Position numbers and translations under genes: made by a program
Shown here: positions 9,945-18,426 of the stretch, piece by piece
Layout of the letters: the number at the start of each line of letters is the position of its first letter
Numbering within the stretch: the stretch's first letter is position 1
The notes under the pieces: model-generated
Database searches by the model: none
What the model was told of the DNA's origin: nothing
The model's input: the letters and a program-made list of their open reading frames with translations, nothing else
Source of the DNA: Bermanella sp036960565
GTDB taxonomy: Bacteria; Pseudomonadota; Gammaproteobacteria; Pseudomonadales; Oceanobacteraceae
Direction: 5' to 3'
Assembly (NCBI GenBank): GCA_036960565.1
Contig: JBALXQ010000019.1
Location: 1-64,000 of the forward strand
Length of the DNA stretch: 64,000 bases

Positions 9945-10838
9945 TTAAACTTGCTCTGGGGTGAATTGTTTTTGGGCAAACAATTTACTGTGGGCAATCC
10001 AGGCACCCACGCTCACCATGATTAAACCCATCATTAATTCAGCCGTAGCCGGTTCTTTAAAAATCAATATGGCAAGTACACCCGACAATACCGGCACCAC
10101 CGCCATCATGGCACCCATGGAAGATGGTCCAATGGCTTGTACCGCTTTCACATAAAAAATCATTTGCACGATGGTGGCCATAACACCTTGATAAAAAGCT
10201 TGTAACAAGATGTCCGACCAAGGCGCGTTGGAAATGGCCTTGGGTAAGAATGCAACATACACAGGGGCATACATAATAAAGGTGATCACCGCTAGGCTTA
10301 CCGTCACCTGCCACGGGGTTATGTTCCAGCGTTTAATCAAGACCGAAAACAAGGCCCAAAACATGGACGCCATTACTAGAAAAATATGGCCCGATGAAAG
10401 GGCTTGATTTTGCGCGTAATAAGATAAGAACAAGGTGACAATGCCCAGCGTAATCACGCCAATGCCCGCCCATTTTTGCAATGGATGACGCTCACCATTT
10501 ATTAAAAATGAAAATACGATAATACATAACGGCATCAAACCCGGTAGTAAAACGGCCGCGTGGGAAGCGGGCGTCAATTCAAAACCACTGAAAGCACACA
10601 ATGCATACGCTAAACCGCCAATCAGACTACAAACCAAGAGCTTGGGCGTGAACAATGTGAATCGATACTTGAACCACCAGATGGGCAGTAAAATGGCTGA
10701 GCAAGTGAGGTAACGTATGAAAATCACATCCTGCGGTAACAAGTCACTGACGCCTCCCATACGCGATACGAGGATAAAGCCACACCAGATAAACGCCGCC
10801 ATTAAGGCATAGCCATAACCCTTTTTGATGTCGTTCAT
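9945..10838 (-). CDS. EamA/DMT-family inner-membrane transporter
   Basis: 297 residues with about ten hydrophobic segments arranged as two EamA repeats of five helices. This is typical of drug/metabolite transporters of the RhaT/YdcZ-like group. The first helix region reads GYALMAAFIWCGFILVSRMGG. Family members export or import amino acids, nucleosides or small metabolites; the substrate cannot be read from the sequence. It is transcribed divergently from the LysR gene starting at 10967, with two palindromic boxes between them, so that LysR protein is its likely regulator. The downstream tautomerase is probably in the same transcript. Confidence 0.85.
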   Translation of the reverse strand: MNDIKKGYGYALMAAFIWCGFILVSRMGGVSDLLPQDVIFIRYLTCSAILLPIWWFKYRFTLFTPKLLVCSLIGGLAYALCAFSGFELTPASHAAVLLPGLMPLCIIVFSFLINGERHPLQKWAGIGVITLGIVTLFLSYYAQNQALSSGHIFLVMASMFWALFSVLIKRWNITPWQVTVSLAVITFIMYAPVYVAFLPKAISNAPWSDILLQAFYQGVMATIVQMIFYVKAVQAIGPSSMGAMMAVVPVLSGVLAILIFKEPATAELMMGLIMVSVGAWIAHSKLFAQKQFTPEQV

Positions 10839-10900
10839 GCTTAGCTCCGCCCGTAGTCAATCAGTCATTCAAGATGGGGTTACAATAAAGCAATTGACCA

Positions 10901-10915
10901 TTCATTAATAATGAA
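10901..10915. promoter_or_regulatory. Palindromic operator TTCATTA-A-TAATGAA
   Basis: Perfect 7-bp arms around one central base, in the divergent promoter region between the EamA transporter and the LysR gene. It matches the box at 10932-10948. Its size and position fit a LysR-type binding site (T-N11-A core); the binding protein is inferred. Confidence 0.6.
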
Positions 10916-10931
10916 AAATAATGAATCAATC

Positions 10932-10948
10932 ATTCACTATTAATGAAT
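10932..10948. promoter_or_regulatory. Second palindromic operator ATTCACTA-T-TAATGAAT
   Basis: 8-bp arms with one mismatch, same consensus as 10901-10915, centred 32 bp (about three helical turns) away. An in-frame ATG at 10943 lies inside this box, which argues against that codon being the LysR start. Confidence 0.6.
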
Positions 10949-10966
10949 CTAAAACAGGAAGAAAAC

Positions 10967-11842
10967 ATGGAACTGTCCGATTTAAATGTTTTCAGTGAGG
11001 TGGCCAGCAGTGGCGGCATCACTTCGGCCGCACAAAAACTCAACCGTGTGCCTTCCAATGTCACCGCTCGCATTCAAAAGCTGGAAGAAGAACTGGGTAC
11101 GCCGCTGTTTTTACGAGAGAAAAATCGCTTGCGTATCTCCCCATCCGGCGAACAGCTGCTGCCCTACGCCCACAAAATTTTAGCCCTGTCACAGCAAGCG
11201 GTGAATGAGCTTCAACATAACCAACCCCGAGGCGAATTAAGCATTGGTTCCATGGAAGCAGTGGCTGCCACCCGCTTGAGTGAACCTCTGATGCGCTTTC
11301 ATAAATTACACCCGGACGTTAATTTGCAAGTGAGTACCGCGCCCACCGGCAAGCTTATACAGCAGGTATTAAGCGGAGAATTGAACATGGCCCTAGTGGC
11401 TGACCCCGCCGAGGACAAACGCCTTCATATTGAGCCCGCTTTTCAAGAGGAGCTAGTAATGGTCTCTGACTTAGCCCACAAATCCATTAAGCATCCCAAG
11501 GATATCAACCCGCAAACCAGCCTACTGGGATTTAATCATCTATGTGCCTATCGTACGCGCCTCACCGACTGGGTAAGACAGGAAGGTGGCCTGGTCAACG
11601 TGGTGGAGATTAGCTCTTATCATGCATTATTAAGCTGTGTGGCAGCAGGCATGGGGGTGGGTATTGTGCCTAAAGGGCTACTTGAACATTACCCTTTCGC
11701 TAAAAATATCAAAATACATCCATTGCCCAAAAGATGGGGGAATACCAGCACTGCCATGATATGGAGAAAAGACAGCATCAAGCCCAGCATAGAGGCTTTC
11801 TCTTATTGTGTACTGAATAAAGAACAACCTAATCAGGCGTAA
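10967..11842 (+). CDS. LysR-family transcriptional regulator
   Basis: 291 residues from the ATG at 10967, chosen because AGGAAG precedes it by about 6 nt. The alternative ATG at 10943 would add eight residues and lies inside an operator palindrome. The N-terminal winged HTH covers about residues 1-60 (DLNVFSEVASSGGITSAAQKL, then PSNVTARIQKLEEELG). An effector-binding LysR_substrate domain follows from about 85 (RGELSIGSMEAVAATRL), with the usual late GMGVGIVPKG motif. It is divergent from the EamA transporter gene and probably controls that gene and itself through the two palindromes. The ligand is unknown. Confidence 0.92.
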   Translation: MELSDLNVFSEVASSGGITSAAQKLNRVPSNVTARIQKLEEELGTPLFLREKNRLRISPSGEQLLPYAHKILALSQQAVNELQHNQPRGELSIGSMEAVAATRLSEPLMRFHKLHPDVNLQVSTAPTGKLIQQVLSGELNMALVADPAEDKRLHIEPAFQEELVMVSDLAHKSIKHPKDINPQTSLLGFNHLCAYRTRLTDWVRQEGGLVNVVEISSYHALLSCVAAGMGVGIVPKGLLEHYPFAKNIKIHPLPKRWGNTSTAMIWRKDSIKPSIEAFSYCVLNKEQPNQA

Positions 11843-11949
11843 ACTGACCACATAGTCAGATTTAAATTAGAAATCCTAGTCATGAATGCTAAACTAGCAC
11901 TTCAAGTTGATGTTTAGTCGGATGCCACCGTCTGGCTAATGGAGAAAAA

Positions 11950-12483
11950 ATGAAGCACACCGTTGAAGTCATGATTTCTGAACAGGAAGTTCAGGCCAAA
12001 GTAGAACAGCTAGGAAAAGCCATCACAGAACACTATGCCGACTCTAAAAATCTAGTGATGGTAGGTTTATTAAGGGGCTCTTTTATTTTCATGGCCGATC
12101 TAGCCCGAGCCATTAAAACGCCTCATCAAATTGATTTCATGACCGCCTCTAGCTATGGCAATAGCATGACCACTTCTCACGATGTGCGCATACTGCAAGA
12201 CTTAAACGATGATATTCTGGGCAAAGATATCTTGCTGGTGGAAGACATCATCGACACCGGTAACACTTTAACTAAAGTCCGTGAAATCCTGTCTTTAAGA
12301 GAACCCAATTCCATTGAAATTTGCACTCTATTAGACAAACCATCTCGCCGAGAAGTGCATGTGGATGTTAAATGGGTGGGTTTTGAAATTCCCGATGAAT
12401 TTGTAGTGGGTGTAGGCATAGACTACGCACAAAATTACCGTCATCTGCCTTACATTGGTAAAGTGATTCCGCAGGAAGGTTAA
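11950..12483 (+). CDS. hpt: Hypoxanthine phosphoribosyltransferase
   Basis: 177 residues, the usual length for bacterial HPRT. It transfers phosphoribose from PRPP to hypoxanthine (and guanine) in cytosolic purine salvage. The PRPP-binding loop ILLVEDIIDTGNTL is at about residues 94-107, the early LVMVGLLRGSFIFMADL motif at about 36-52, and the late VGFEIPDEFVVGVGIDYAQNYR segment binds the base. GGAG lies just upstream of the ATG. It stands alone between a LysR gene and a convergent diguanylate cyclase gene and looks like a housekeeping gene. Confidence 0.95.
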   Translation: MKHTVEVMISEQEVQAKVEQLGKAITEHYADSKNLVMVGLLRGSFIFMADLARAIKTPHQIDFMTASSYGNSMTTSHDVRILQDLNDDILGKDILLVEDIIDTGNTLTKVREILSLREPNSIEICTLLDKPSRREVHVDVKWVGFEIPDEFVVGVGIDYAQNYRHLPYIGKVIPQEG

Positions 12484-12524
12484 AATCCTTAGGGCGTATT
12501 GCCCTCTGCTGCTATCTAATTCAT

Positions 12525-12541
12525 TAACCCTAATCGGGTTA
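12525..12541. terminator. Possible terminator hairpin between convergent genes
   Basis: TAACCC/GGGTTA with a 5-nt loop lies between the ends of hpt (+) and the diguanylate cyclase gene (-). The stem is short and neither side has a clear T-tract. Confidence 0.3.
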
Positions 12542-12557
12542 GGTCGCAGCGTCGTTT

Positions 12558-14285
12558 TCATCCCCCTTCTTTACACACCAGTACCTGATCACGACCATTG
12601 TTTTTTGCTTTGTAAAGCATGGCATCAGCCCGCTGTAAAATTTCGTCAAAACCGTCCCCCGTCTGCAGTATAGACACCCCAATACTTGCCGTAATTAAAC
12701 CCACATTACCCACTCGAACATTGTGTACATTGGCACAAATTCTTTCACACACCGCATTGGCAAAATCGACTTGAGTATCTGGCAGCGCAATTAAAAACTC
12801 TTCCCCTCCCCAACGGTAAACCCGATCACTGGGGCGAATGGTTTGCTTGATATTCTCCACCAGTGCACACAAAACTTCATCCCCTACACTGTGGCCAAAG
12901 GTATCGTTGATACGCTTAAAATAATCAACATCTAATAAAGCCATGGAAAACGCTTTACCGGTTCGTTTAAAGCGCTGCAAATACGCTTCAACATCTCTCA
13001 TACAGGCGCGGCGATTACCCAACCCCGTTAGCGGGTCGGTGCAGGCTACTTCTTGCAAACGAACACTGGCGGCCTCTAGCTTCCTATTTTTCTCATCCAG
13101 ATCTCGAGTACGCTGGGTCACAATCGACTCCAATCCGAGATTCATCTCAGCTAAGGCTTTTTGTGCTTTTACCCGACGGCGAATATTATCAACCAGCGCA
13201 CTGATAATTATCATTAAAAACACCAGCAAAGCCAAGGCACTGTTCACCTGGGTTTTATATTTATGATAGAGGGATTCCGGACGATTTTGCACTGTACTGT
13301 TGAGCGGTAGGTAACTGAAATCAATATTAAACTGAGTCAGTAAGTCGTAATCAAAAAATGGCGCGTACTTGGCTTTATCTTGAATAGGCAGCTGGTTTAC
13401 CGTTTTTCCTGACATGATTTCCAACGCCATTTTTGCTGCCGCCCCGCCGTGCTCGTAAGGGTTATTCATCATCCCACCGATGACACCATTACCGATTAAT
13501 AGTGCGCCCCACATACCATAAATAGGCACCTTACTTTTTTGCGCTAAGATAGGGAGTTCAGCGTCAAATGAAAAATACTTGCCCTCTTTATCCTTATGAA
13601 TGGCCAGCATTAGAAATACACTATCACTGGTCATCTGGCTGGCACTTTCATAAAGATCGTCCAAAGAGAAATGATCCCATAGATCAAGCGTTACATTTTT
13701 CTTACTTGTGTCTTGCAACCATTCTTTTTTAATTTCCTCTGCCCTTTCCCCCATGCGCAGCCCTAAACCAGTGGTATCCGCGAGCATAATTATTTTGCGA
13801 ACATCCGGTTGAAGACGCATTATCAGCTCGAGGTTTCCCTCTATCTCCATGCCTTCCTTAATGCCTGTGATATTAGTGCGACCTACCAAGCTGCTGGGCT
13901 TAAAAATATTCACACCACAAAATACAATAGGAACACCAGGAAACAAATCCTCGCCATATTTCACCATAAAATCATATGCATGGTCATCACTGGTGATGAT
14001 CACTTCAGGCTCATAAATACGGTATTTGTGCTTTAAAAGAGCAATTAATTTTAGCTCGTATTCCAGATCATCCACAAATCGTCGACTGTCCATATACTCT
14101 ATGTGCAGGTTCTCTGTGTGGATTTTTTGGGCTAAAACATCCTTTACCCCTCTGACTATATCATCGGTCCAGCGGTACTGAGGGTGATAAGAATTAAGCA
14201 GTAATACAGAAGGCTCTTGGCTGGCCAAGACAGGCAGGCCAAGCAATAACAAACAAACAAACACGATTCGCATAACAACAGGCAT
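12558..14285 (-). CDS. Membrane diguanylate cyclase with periplasmic ABC-substrate-binding-like sensor domain
   Basis: 575 residues. A signal peptide/anchor (about 1-21) is followed by a periplasmic domain of the ABC_sub_bind type (VLLLNSYHPQYRWTDDIVRG; ITGIKEGMEIEGNLELI), a transmembrane helix near 354-372, a short coiled coil, and a GGDEF domain from about 417 (DPLTGLGNRRA). The active-site loop is GGEEF near residue 493, so it should be catalytic and make c-di-GMP. An RPSD product-inhibition site (RxxD) lies exactly five residues before GGEEF. The periplasmic domain probably senses a small solute. It is a single-gene unit, divergent from nothing and convergent with hpt. Confidence 0.93.
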   Translation of the reverse strand: MPVVMRIVFVCLLLLGLPVLASQEPSVLLLNSYHPQYRWTDDIVRGVKDVLAQKIHTENLHIEYMDSRRFVDDLEYELKLIALLKHKYRIYEPEVIITSDDHAYDFMVKYGEDLFPGVPIVFCGVNIFKPSSLVGRTNITGIKEGMEIEGNLELIMRLQPDVRKIIMLADTTGLGLRMGERAEEIKKEWLQDTSKKNVTLDLWDHFSLDDLYESASQMTSDSVFLMLAIHKDKEGKYFSFDAELPILAQKSKVPIYGMWGALLIGNGVIGGMMNNPYEHGGAAAKMALEIMSGKTVNQLPIQDKAKYAPFFDYDLLTQFNIDFSYLPLNSTVQNRPESLYHKYKTQVNSALALLVFLMIIISALVDNIRRRVKAQKALAEMNLGLESIVTQRTRDLDEKNRKLEAASVRLQEVACTDPLTGLGNRRACMRDVEAYLQRFKRTGKAFSMALLDVDYFKRINDTFGHSVGDEVLCALVENIKQTIRPSDRVYRWGGEEFLIALPDTQVDFANAVCERICANVHNVRVGNVGLITASIGVSILQTGDGFDEILQRADAMLYKAKNNGRDQVLVCKEGG

Positions 14286-14431
14286 TCGAATCAGACATCC
14301 TAGCCAAACAAGATTGCCTAAGTATAGATGAGCCCCGCCATTTCACATATTTGGCAAACTAAGCATATGCTCAGTACGTTTAATTCTCTATTAATTCCCA
14401 TTCGTTATATAAAACAATCCTTAGCAACACT

Positions 14432-15445
14432 TTATCGCCTAGACTTTCTAAATTGTCCTGGCGTCACATTAGACCAGCGCTTAAAGGCCCGAGTAAAACT
14501 GCTCTGATCGGCAAAGCCCACCAGATGTGCAATTTGATCTATCGGTTTTATCTCTTCCTCTAAAAATGTTTTCGCCAATGAAAATTTCACCTGGTCTACT
14601 ACTTGGCGATAATCAATTTCTTGTTGCAATAGTCGCCTTTGCAAAGTGCGCACACTCATGCACATTTTTTTCGCCACTTCTTCCTGAGTCGGATCATTAG
14701 GCAATATCACTAATATTTGTTTTTGCAGGTCAGTCATCAGCGGGCTATGAGACAATAGCGCCAGATATTTTTCCACCACCTCAATACTGGCATCGGCCAC
14801 ATCCTCATTGGCCATGGGCAATTTTTTATTAAGCCCCTCTTCATTAAAAACAAAGGCATCACAGTCGCTGCCAAACACCACTGGGCAATTAAAAAACTGT
14901 AGGAATTTATTTTCATCATTAGGCCGGGCTGTTTTTAAATGCACGACACTTAATGACACTTCTTTTAAATGCAGGTAATGCTTCACAAAATAAAACATGG
15001 CGGCCATCACCGCCTCCACCGCTAAGTGAGACCCAGGTGTTCGTTCTGGTGGTACCAGCAAGGTTAACCAGTATTGTTCGGCCCGTTTTTCAAGTGTGAT
15101 ACCCGCACCTTCACTTAACACTGCAGCGTATCGTTGGACATGAGCAATCATTTGCCCAAGGTTATCACTGGCCAGCGCGGCAAAGCCCAGAGCATGAAAG
15201 GTCGCGGGGGAGGTTTTTTCAGCCACCCTTAATGCAAACGCTGAATCACCACTTTGCTCACGAGCCGCCTGATAAAAACGTCCCATATCATAAACATCAA
15301 CCCTGTATTCAGGACTGCTGGCTTTTCCCAGGTCAATCTGAAATTCACAAGCCAAAGCCTTACCATCTAACTGATAACTATCCAGCGCTCTGGCAATACT
15401 AACGGCCCAGCTTCCTATCGTTGTTTGTGTGGAATTTAAAGACAT
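14432..15445 (-). CDS. AraC-family regulator (OruR/ArgR-like sensor domain)
   Basis: 337 residues. The N-terminal two-thirds match the arabinose-binding-type regulatory domain of OruR-like regulators (GDSAFALRVAEKTSPATFHALGF). The C-terminal 100 residues are a double HTH: QEEVAKKMCMSVRTLQRRL then IDQIAHLVGFADQSSFTRAFKRW, ending with TPGQFRK. It is transcribed divergently from the carboxylesterase lipoprotein gene across about 300 bp, so that gene is a plausible target. Regulators of this group often control lipid or amino-acid catabolism; the inducer is unknown. Confidence 0.9.
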   Translation of the reverse strand: MSLNSTQTTIGSWAVSIARALDSYQLDGKALACEFQIDLGKASSPEYRVDVYDMGRFYQAAREQSGDSAFALRVAEKTSPATFHALGFAALASDNLGQMIAHVQRYAAVLSEGAGITLEKRAEQYWLTLLVPPERTPGSHLAVEAVMAAMFYFVKHYLHLKEVSLSVVHLKTARPNDENKFLQFFNCPVVFGSDCDAFVFNEEGLNKKLPMANEDVADASIEVVEKYLALLSHSPLMTDLQKQILVILPNDPTQEEVAKKMCMSVRTLQRRLLQQEIDYRQVVDQVKFSLAKTFLEEEIKPIDQIAHLVGFADQSSFTRAFKRWSNVTPGQFRKSRR

Positions 15446-15747
15446 AGCTTATTTTGTACCCAAGGGGCTAGCATTATTGATGGCCCTAGGAGCATTAGTG
15501 GTTTGCCTGGATTTTAAAGACACGACCTTGCACACCTTTATTAATTTAGTTGTAGAAGTCCCTATCATGACCGCCGCTCGCGAACTTCACAAGTTCCGGG
15601 ATATGGCCTGTTCTACTGTTAATTGTCTTAAATAGCTAAAAAACTGGCGGATAGGAACAACCTACTCCTACTCTTTCTTTTTATGATGGACATTCGGTAT
15701 TTTAAAAACAGGCATTCTCTTGTGAGAAGCATCATGGAAGAAAATAA
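15446..15747. other. Divergent promoter region, AraC regulator / carboxylesterase
   Basis: About 300 bases that must carry both promoters. A 68-codon plus-strand frame beginning inside the AraC gene crosses it but has no ribosome binding site and no family resemblance. No convincing palindrome or terminator was seen. Confidence 0.5.
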
Positions 15748-17367
15748 ATGAAAAAATCAGCAAGAATTAATGCAACCAAAATACTAGGATATATTTTTTT
15801 CGTCATGCTGGTCGGCTGCCAAACTGAAATAAGCATTACTACCCCGGTAGGAGACATCATTGGTCAGATAGAAAGCGACCATCTGGCCTTTTTAGGCATC
15901 CCCTACGCTAAACCTCCCATAGACGCGCTGAGATGGACAAAGCCAGTGGCGGCAGACAACTTTAGAGAAGCCTATAAAGCCACTGAATTTCAAGCCGGCT
16001 GCCACCAGTTTGCGCAAATGAACAGTATTTTTAATGCCAGTGAAGATTGCCTGTATTTAAATATTTGGCGCCCCAATAGTGACATTAAAAATTTACCTGT
16101 CATGGTGTACTTACACGGCGGTGGCATGGCCACCGGAGCTGGATCAGAAGCTAGGTATAACGGCCAAGTATTAGCCAAAAACCAAAATGTAATTGTGGTC
16201 ACGCTTAATTATCGCTTGGGTTTTTTGGGGCTTCTGTCTCTTACTGAGCTCACAGAAGAAACCGGTCATTCGGGCAACTATGCTTTTTTGGATCAGAACA
16301 TGGCCCTTCAATGGGTTAATAAAAACATAGAGAGCTTTGGTGGCGACCCTCAGCGAGTCACCTTGTTTGGTGAAAGCGCAGGAGCCAATGGCACCTGTTT
16401 TCATACGGTTTCCCCATTAAGCCGCGACTTATTTCAAAATGCCATACTACAAAGCCAGGGGCTATATGGTAGCTGCATCAATACTATTCAAACTCAGCAA
16501 CAGGCCCATGATAACGGTGATGCATTTGCAACGGCTGCTGGATGTAAAGACAACACTCTAGCCTGCCTAAGAGATAAATCGGTCTTTGAAATACGGTTAG
16601 CCCTATTTCTTTCGGGCTTTAGAAATGGCCCACTGCATGCTAGTACTGCCCTGCCATTACTGGCCAATATTGATGGGAATTTTTTACATGAACAACCCTT
16701 TGACACATTTGAACACGGTGAGGTAAATGATAAAAACATCTTAATGGGGGTAAACAAAAATGAGGGCACTCTATTTTCGTCCTTTGATGAAAACATTGAC
16801 AATAAAGAACAGTACTTGCAAGTCCTTAAGCAGAAATATCCAATTAACAACGCTGAAATTTCACAACTGTATCCATTTGAAACTTACGAAAATGGGAATC
16901 AAGCTATGGCGGACATCTTAGGAGATCAGGCCTTTGTCTGTCGCTCACAGTCTTTGGCAAACAGTTTGAGTACTGCAGGAAGTGACGTGTATTTTTATCA
17001 CTTTACGCAATCAGTCGACTCCTACCTTGAACAGGCATTAACACTCTTTTCTGGCAACGGCTTAGACTTAGGCACTTACCATACCGCTGAAATACCCTAT
17101 GTATTTGGCGTAGAAAGTATTTTTGGCAATTTAAAAGGCGCAAAACAAATCACTTCAAACTTGTTGCAAGACTATTGGGGGAATTTCGCAAGAACGGGTT
17201 CAGTTAATACATTAGCCGAAATACCTGAAAATTCTGGCAGCAGCCTGCCGCATTGGCCGCTTTATACTGCAAACAATCTTGTATATATGAACTTACAGGA
17301 AAATCCGCAACTGCAATTTAACCTTAAACAAAGAAAGTGTCAGTTTTGGCTTTCTCATTCATTCTAA
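15748..17367 (+). CDS. Carboxylesterase type B family lipoprotein
   Basis: 539 residues, the usual size for this alpha/beta-hydrolase family. A lipoprotein signal ends in a VMLVGC lipobox, so the enzyme is probably anchored in the cell envelope. The oxyanion-hole motif YLHGGG is near residue 121, the nucleophile elbow FGESAG near 210, a candidate acidic residue in KNEGTLFSSF, and the catalytic His probably in TYHTAEIPYVFG. It hydrolyses carboxylic esters; the substrate is unknown. AGAAA lies upstream of the ATG (weak ribosome binding site). The flanking AraC gene may control it. A TRAP transporter follows 70 bp later and could import the product, which is inference from position only. Confidence 0.92.
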   Translation: MKKSARINATKILGYIFFVMLVGCQTEISITTPVGDIIGQIESDHLAFLGIPYAKPPIDALRWTKPVAADNFREAYKATEFQAGCHQFAQMNSIFNASEDCLYLNIWRPNSDIKNLPVMVYLHGGGMATGAGSEARYNGQVLAKNQNVIVVTLNYRLGFLGLLSLTELTEETGHSGNYAFLDQNMALQWVNKNIESFGGDPQRVTLFGESAGANGTCFHTVSPLSRDLFQNAILQSQGLYGSCINTIQTQQQAHDNGDAFATAAGCKDNTLACLRDKSVFEIRLALFLSGFRNGPLHASTALPLLANIDGNFLHEQPFDTFEHGEVNDKNILMGVNKNEGTLFSSFDENIDNKEQYLQVLKQKYPINNAEISQLYPFETYENGNQAMADILGDQAFVCRSQSLANSLSTAGSDVYFYHFTQSVDSYLEQALTLFSGNGLDLGTYHTAEIPYVFGVESIFGNLKGAKQITSNLLQDYWGNFARTGSVNTLAEIPENSGSSLPHWPLYTANNLVYMNLQENPQLQFNLKQRKCQFWLSHSF

Positions 17368-17434
17368 CGGTCTATCTGTGCCACAGGCGAATATCTTCAT
17401 ATCACCTACACTTATTGGAAACCTTCAGTGACGG

Positions 17435-18406
17435 ATGGATGCCATGCTCAAAATTTATCTAAAGCCCTTGTTGATGGGCCTAATTTTAGCACTGGGCCAA
17501 CCAGTATTAGCCCAACAGTTTATCACCATCGGCACGGGTGGGGTCACGGGTGTTTATTACCCTACTGGCGGTGCCATTTGCAAACTGGTAAACAAACAAC
17601 GTAAACAGCATGGCATTCGATGCTCGGTGGAAAGTACTGGGGGCTCGGTTTACAACCTCAATACGATTAGGGCGGGCGAAATAGACATGGGCGTGGCTCA
17701 GTCCGATTGGCAATATCATGCATATCATGGCACCAGTAAATTTAAAAAGGCGGGGGCCAATAAAAAATTGCGAGCGGTTTTTTCAGTACACCCAGAGCCC
17801 TTTACTGTGGTGGCCAGAAAAGATTCCGGCATCAAAACGTTTAAAGATTTAAAAGGCAAGCGCGTTAACATAGGCAACCCAGGCTCTGGCCAAAGGGGCA
17901 CCATGGAAGTGGTGATGGAGACCATGGGCTGGAGTAAGTCCGATTTCGCCCTAGCATCTGAATTAAAATCATCAGAGCAATCCCGTGCCCTGTGTGACAA
18001 CAAAATAGACGCCATGATATTTTCTGTGGGTCACCCGTCTGGCTCCATTAAGGAAGCGACCACCTCATGCGATTCTGTCTTAGTCGAAGTAAGCGGTAAA
18101 AAAATTAACGCGCTGATTAACAAACACGACTATTACCGCAGCGCCACTATTCCCGCTGGCATGTATCGCGGAACAGACACAGACACCAAAACGTTTGGCG
18201 TGGGCGCCACGTTTGTGTCCTCAACCGATGTATCAAACAAGGTTGTTTATGCGGTGGTAAAAGCCGTCTTTGAAAATTTCAAAACCTTTAAAAAACTGCA
18301 CCCCGCATTTAATAATTTAAACAAAAAGCAGATGATCAAGGATGGTCTATCGGCTCCTTTACATGATGGCGCCATACAATATTACAAAGAAGCAGGTTTG
18401 CTTTAA
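17435..18406 (+). CDS. TAXI-family TRAP transporter solute-binding protein
   Basis: 323 residues. A signal peptide (hydrophobic core LLMGLILALGQPVLA) is followed by the TAXI family start FITIGTGGVTGVYYPTGGAIC. Also typical are the VESTGGSVYNLNTIRAGEIDMGVAQSD segment and GNPGSGQRGTMEVVM. It is periplasmic and delivers a substrate to the TRAP permease encoded 20 bp downstream. An ATG at 17444, three codons in, is an alternative start. TAXI proteins bind dicarboxylates, glutamate or similar small acids; the ligand here cannot be read. Confidence 0.93.
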   Translation: MDAMLKIYLKPLLMGLILALGQPVLAQQFITIGTGGVTGVYYPTGGAICKLVNKQRKQHGIRCSVESTGGSVYNLNTIRAGEIDMGVAQSDWQYHAYHGTSKFKKAGANKKLRAVFSVHPEPFTVVARKDSGIKTFKDLKGKRVNIGNPGSGQRGTMEVVMETMGWSKSDFALASELKSSEQSRALCDNKIDAMIFSVGHPSGSIKEATTSCDSVLVEVSGKKINALINKHDYYRSATIPAGMYRGTDTDTKTFGVGATFVSSTDVSNKVVYAVVKAVFENFKTFKKLHPAFNNLNKKQMIKDGLSAPLHDGAIQYYKEAGLL

Positions 18407-18426
18407 GAAAGTAACTTAACCAGTTT

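Noticed and set aside
12484..12510. GGGC-GTATT-GCCC just after hpt as a terminator.
   Set aside because: A 4-bp stem without T-tract is too weak.
15429..15635. A plus-strand 68-codon frame in the AraC/esterase gap.
   Set aside because: It begins inside the AraC gene, has no ribosome site and resembles no family.
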